Origin: Silvimonas amylolytica
Lineage (GTDB): Bacteria; Pseudomonadota; Gammaproteobacteria; Burkholderiales; Chitinibacteraceae
Direction of reading: 5' to 3'
Assembly: GCF_014645555.1 (NCBI RefSeq)
Contig: NZ_BMLY01000002.1
Coordinates: 489,109 to 553,108 of the forward strand
DNA: 64,000 bases
The notes under the pieces were generated by a model, which was not told the DNA's origin, made no database searches, and saw only the letters and a list, made by a program, of their open reading frames with translations. The translations under genes were made by a program, and so were the position numbers. Shown here in pieces: positions 62,599 to 64,000 of the stretch (position 1 is its first letter; each line of letters opens with the position of its first letter).

Positions 62599-63243
62599 AT
62601 GCCTGTTGTCACCATCGCCCTTTTTCAGGACTCCCACACCCTGTCCCATGACGCTTTGTTGGCGTTGCCATGGTCAGCCGCGACGCGCGCGCGTCTGGCT
62701 GAGATCAGTCATGTTCCGCGACAGCGACAACTCATGCTGGGGCGTGTACTGCTGCTCGATACCGCACGCCAGCTGGCTGGCCCAACGCTAGGCCTGGCTG
62801 ATCTGGTCGAGCGCGACGAAGCCAGTCCATGTTTTGCGGGCTGGCCGACCTTGGCCGTATCCATTTCACATACCGCGAACTGGCTGGGCGTGGCCGTTGC
62901 ACATGGGGCTGGACTGCAGTTGGGGCTGGATGTGGAACAAGCACGCCCACGCAAGATTCTGGCTCTGGCGCGGCACGCCTGCGATGAGGCTGATCTGGCC
63001 TGGGTTGCGGCGGCAGATGACGATACCCGCGGTGATCGCTTCTACCGACTGTGGACACTGCGTGAGGCGGCCTACAAAGGTGGATTGCGCCAACATGTTT
63101 ATGGTGCACCGCCAATGCATGGTTATGTCACCGAACCGCAGCCGGACCACCACAGCGGCGTGCTCCCTGAAAATCTCTATTGGGCGGTGAGTTGCAATCA
63201 ACCGGTTGATATCCATTTTGCGTGGCCGGAGCTTTCACTGTGA
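62599..63243 (+). CDS. 4'-phosphopantetheinyl transferase, Sfp type
   Basis: This enzyme moves the phosphopantetheine arm of coenzyme A to a serine of carrier proteins. The 214-residue protein has the metal-binding GLDVEQ (usual G-I-D-V/I-E) after SISHTANWLGVAVA, and the second motif LWTLREAAYKG (usual W-x2-K-E-A-x2-K). The ATG at 62599 begins MPVVTIALFQDS. No carrier protein or synthase cluster is encoded nearby, so the target is elsewhere in the genome. Its stop overlaps the start of the next gene. Confidence 0.9.
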   Translation: MPVVTIALFQDSHTLSHDALLALPWSAATRARLAEISHVPRQRQLMLGRVLLLDTARQLAGPTLGLADLVERDEASPCFAGWPTLAVSISHTANWLGVAVAHGAGLQLGLDVEQARPRKILALARHACDEADLAWVAAADDDTRGDRFYRLWTLREAAYKGGLRQHVYGAPPMHGYVTEPQPDHHSGVLPENLYWAVSCNQPVDIHFAWPELSL

Positions 63244-63965
63244 ACGCCGCGCAAGAATCGATTGCTTATCCCGATCCCAGCGCGCTGACGGTGCTGGATT
63301 TATCGGCGCTGCGTTTTCGGCAGGCCTCTGCCGCAGATGCCGGGTTGCTGGCACCGTTAATCCACGAGGCGGCGCAGACGGAATTTGCCTGGTTGTTTGA
63401 GGCACCCGCCGCGGAAACCGTTGCCTTTCTGCAGCATGCACTGGCTGAACCGATGGGCCATTTCTCCTGGCAGCACTTGCGAGTGGCTACCCTGGCGGAC
63501 CAGCCCGTGGCCGTCATGGGGGTGCAGGATGGGCGCGGCGGATTATTGAATGGCCCTTATCTGGCCATGCAGCTGATGCAGTACTTTGGCTGGCGCCAAA
63601 CCGCGGGCATCTTGCGGCGTGGACTGGTTCTGCAACGCGAAGTGCCGGTGCCGCAACCAGACCAGACCTTGATTGCCCATTGCGCCACGGCCCCCAGATG
63701 GCGGCGGCAAGGGGTGTTCGGGGCGCTGTTTCAGGATGCATTGGGGCGGGGCTTGATTCCGGTACGCAAGGGGCAGGACATCATTCTGGATGTACTGGCC
63801 AGCAACATCAGCGCCATGGCGCTTTACCGCAAACTGGGTTTTGTGACGATCAGCACCCGTCCCTTTGCAGCGGCCGGGGTGCCAGACCACCTGTTTGCGC
63901 GGCGGATGCGCTATCGGGGCGCACCCGGCAACGGCGCATCGCTGGCCGTCACCGGTCAACGATAA
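63240..63965 (+). CDS. GNAT-family acetyltransferase
   Basis: A 241-residue acetyltransferase of unknown substrate. A GTG at 63240 overlaps the stop of the transferase gene (GTGA) and has GGAG eight bases upstream, so it is preferred over a GTG 18 bases earlier. The GNAT core is at LRFRQASAADAGLLAPLIHE near the start, IAHCATAPRWRRQGVFGALF with the R/Q-x-x-G-x-x acetyl-CoA loop, and LDVLASNISAMALYRKLGFV. Long inserts between the first strand and the motif make it larger than usual. The last 35 bases of the window after it hold no recognisable feature. Confidence 0.82.
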   Translation: MNAAQESIAYPDPSALTVLDLSALRFRQASAADAGLLAPLIHEAAQTEFAWLFEAPAAETVAFLQHALAEPMGHFSWQHLRVATLADQPVAVMGVQDGRGGLLNGPYLAMQLMQYFGWRQTAGILRRGLVLQREVPVPQPDQTLIAHCATAPRWRRQGVFGALFQDALGRGLIPVRKGQDIILDVLASNISAMALYRKLGFVTISTRPFAAAGVPDHLFARRMRYRGAPGNGASLAVTGQR

Positions 63966-64000
63966 GATTCAGAACAGTACCCGGAAACGGATCGTCCCTT

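Overview
The window looks like a chromosomal piece of a betaproteobacterium of the order Neisseriales (Chromobacteriaceae/Chitinibacteraceae type). This is inferred from moderately high GC, sigma-70 promoters, betaproteobacterial SAH and tandem glycine riboswitches, and Neisseria-type short repeats. No rRNA, tRNA, IS transposase, prophage or CRISPR array was seen. Almost all of the sequence is intact chromosomal genes; the accessory character lies in repeats between genes and in a few unusual modules.

Layout. 1-6.3 kb: edge-truncated TPR lipoprotein, mutM, a dynamin-like GTPase, cutC and a repeat-rich Asr-like acid-shock protein. 6.3-8.5 kb: a GNAT enzyme and ahcY with an SAH riboswitch. 8.6-9.35 kb: a gene-free island built from a large imperfect inverted repeat with two hexanucleotide microsatellites. 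9.4-14.6 kb: glycine cleavage operon gcvT-gcvH-gcvP behind a tandem glycine riboswitch, with hairpin elements in both internal gaps. 14.7-15.7 kb: a small membrane protein and a DUF1203 protein. 15.7-25.8 kb: a minus-strand sulfur island, read as ssuE, two ssuA paralogues, ssuD, ssuC, ssuB, a molbindin, sbp, cysT, cysW, cysA. 26-30 kb: DUF1090 protein, a CLC fluoride antiporter under a fluoride riboswitch, and a LysR regulator divergent from an SBF-type symporter. 30-37 kb: an orphan sugar operon (LacI, ABC transporter, isomerase, dehydrogenase) with a perfect LacI-type operator. 37-39.6 kb: a cation exchanger and an orphan Card1-like (CARF plus PD-(D/E)XK) nuclease. 39.6-46.9 kb: wecB-nfrB-nfrA-ybcH, a complete N4-glycan-receptor type exopolysaccharide system. 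47.3-52.9 kb: an OmpA-family porin and a compact chemosensory-like relay (CheA-like kinase, CheY, mini-MCP, CheX). 53.3-58.3 kb: SprA-related protein, glutamine amidotransferase, dinB, ybdK-type ligase, CPA2 antiporter. 58.6-62.4 kb: glrK-qseG-glrR followed by a sigma-54 promoter and a 48-residue secreted protein. 62.6-64 kb: Sfp-type phosphopantetheinyl transferase coupled to a GNAT enzyme.

How genes work together. Three metabolite riboswitches (SAH, glycine, fluoride) control detoxification or one-carbon genes. The sulfur island joins sulfate and sulfonate uptake with FMNH2-dependent desulfonation. WecB can supply UDP-ManNAc to NfrB, whose C-terminal MshEN-type motifs suggest c-di-GMP control; NfrA is the outer-membrane export part. 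GlrR, a sigma-54 activator, lies just upstream of a sigma-54 promoter and is its likely local activator.

The best candidates for something undescribed are the orphan Card1-like nuclease with a changed ligand motif, the CheW-less chemosensory relay, the GlrR/sigma-54 tiny secreted protein, and the covarying 115-bp hairpin element found in two operons.
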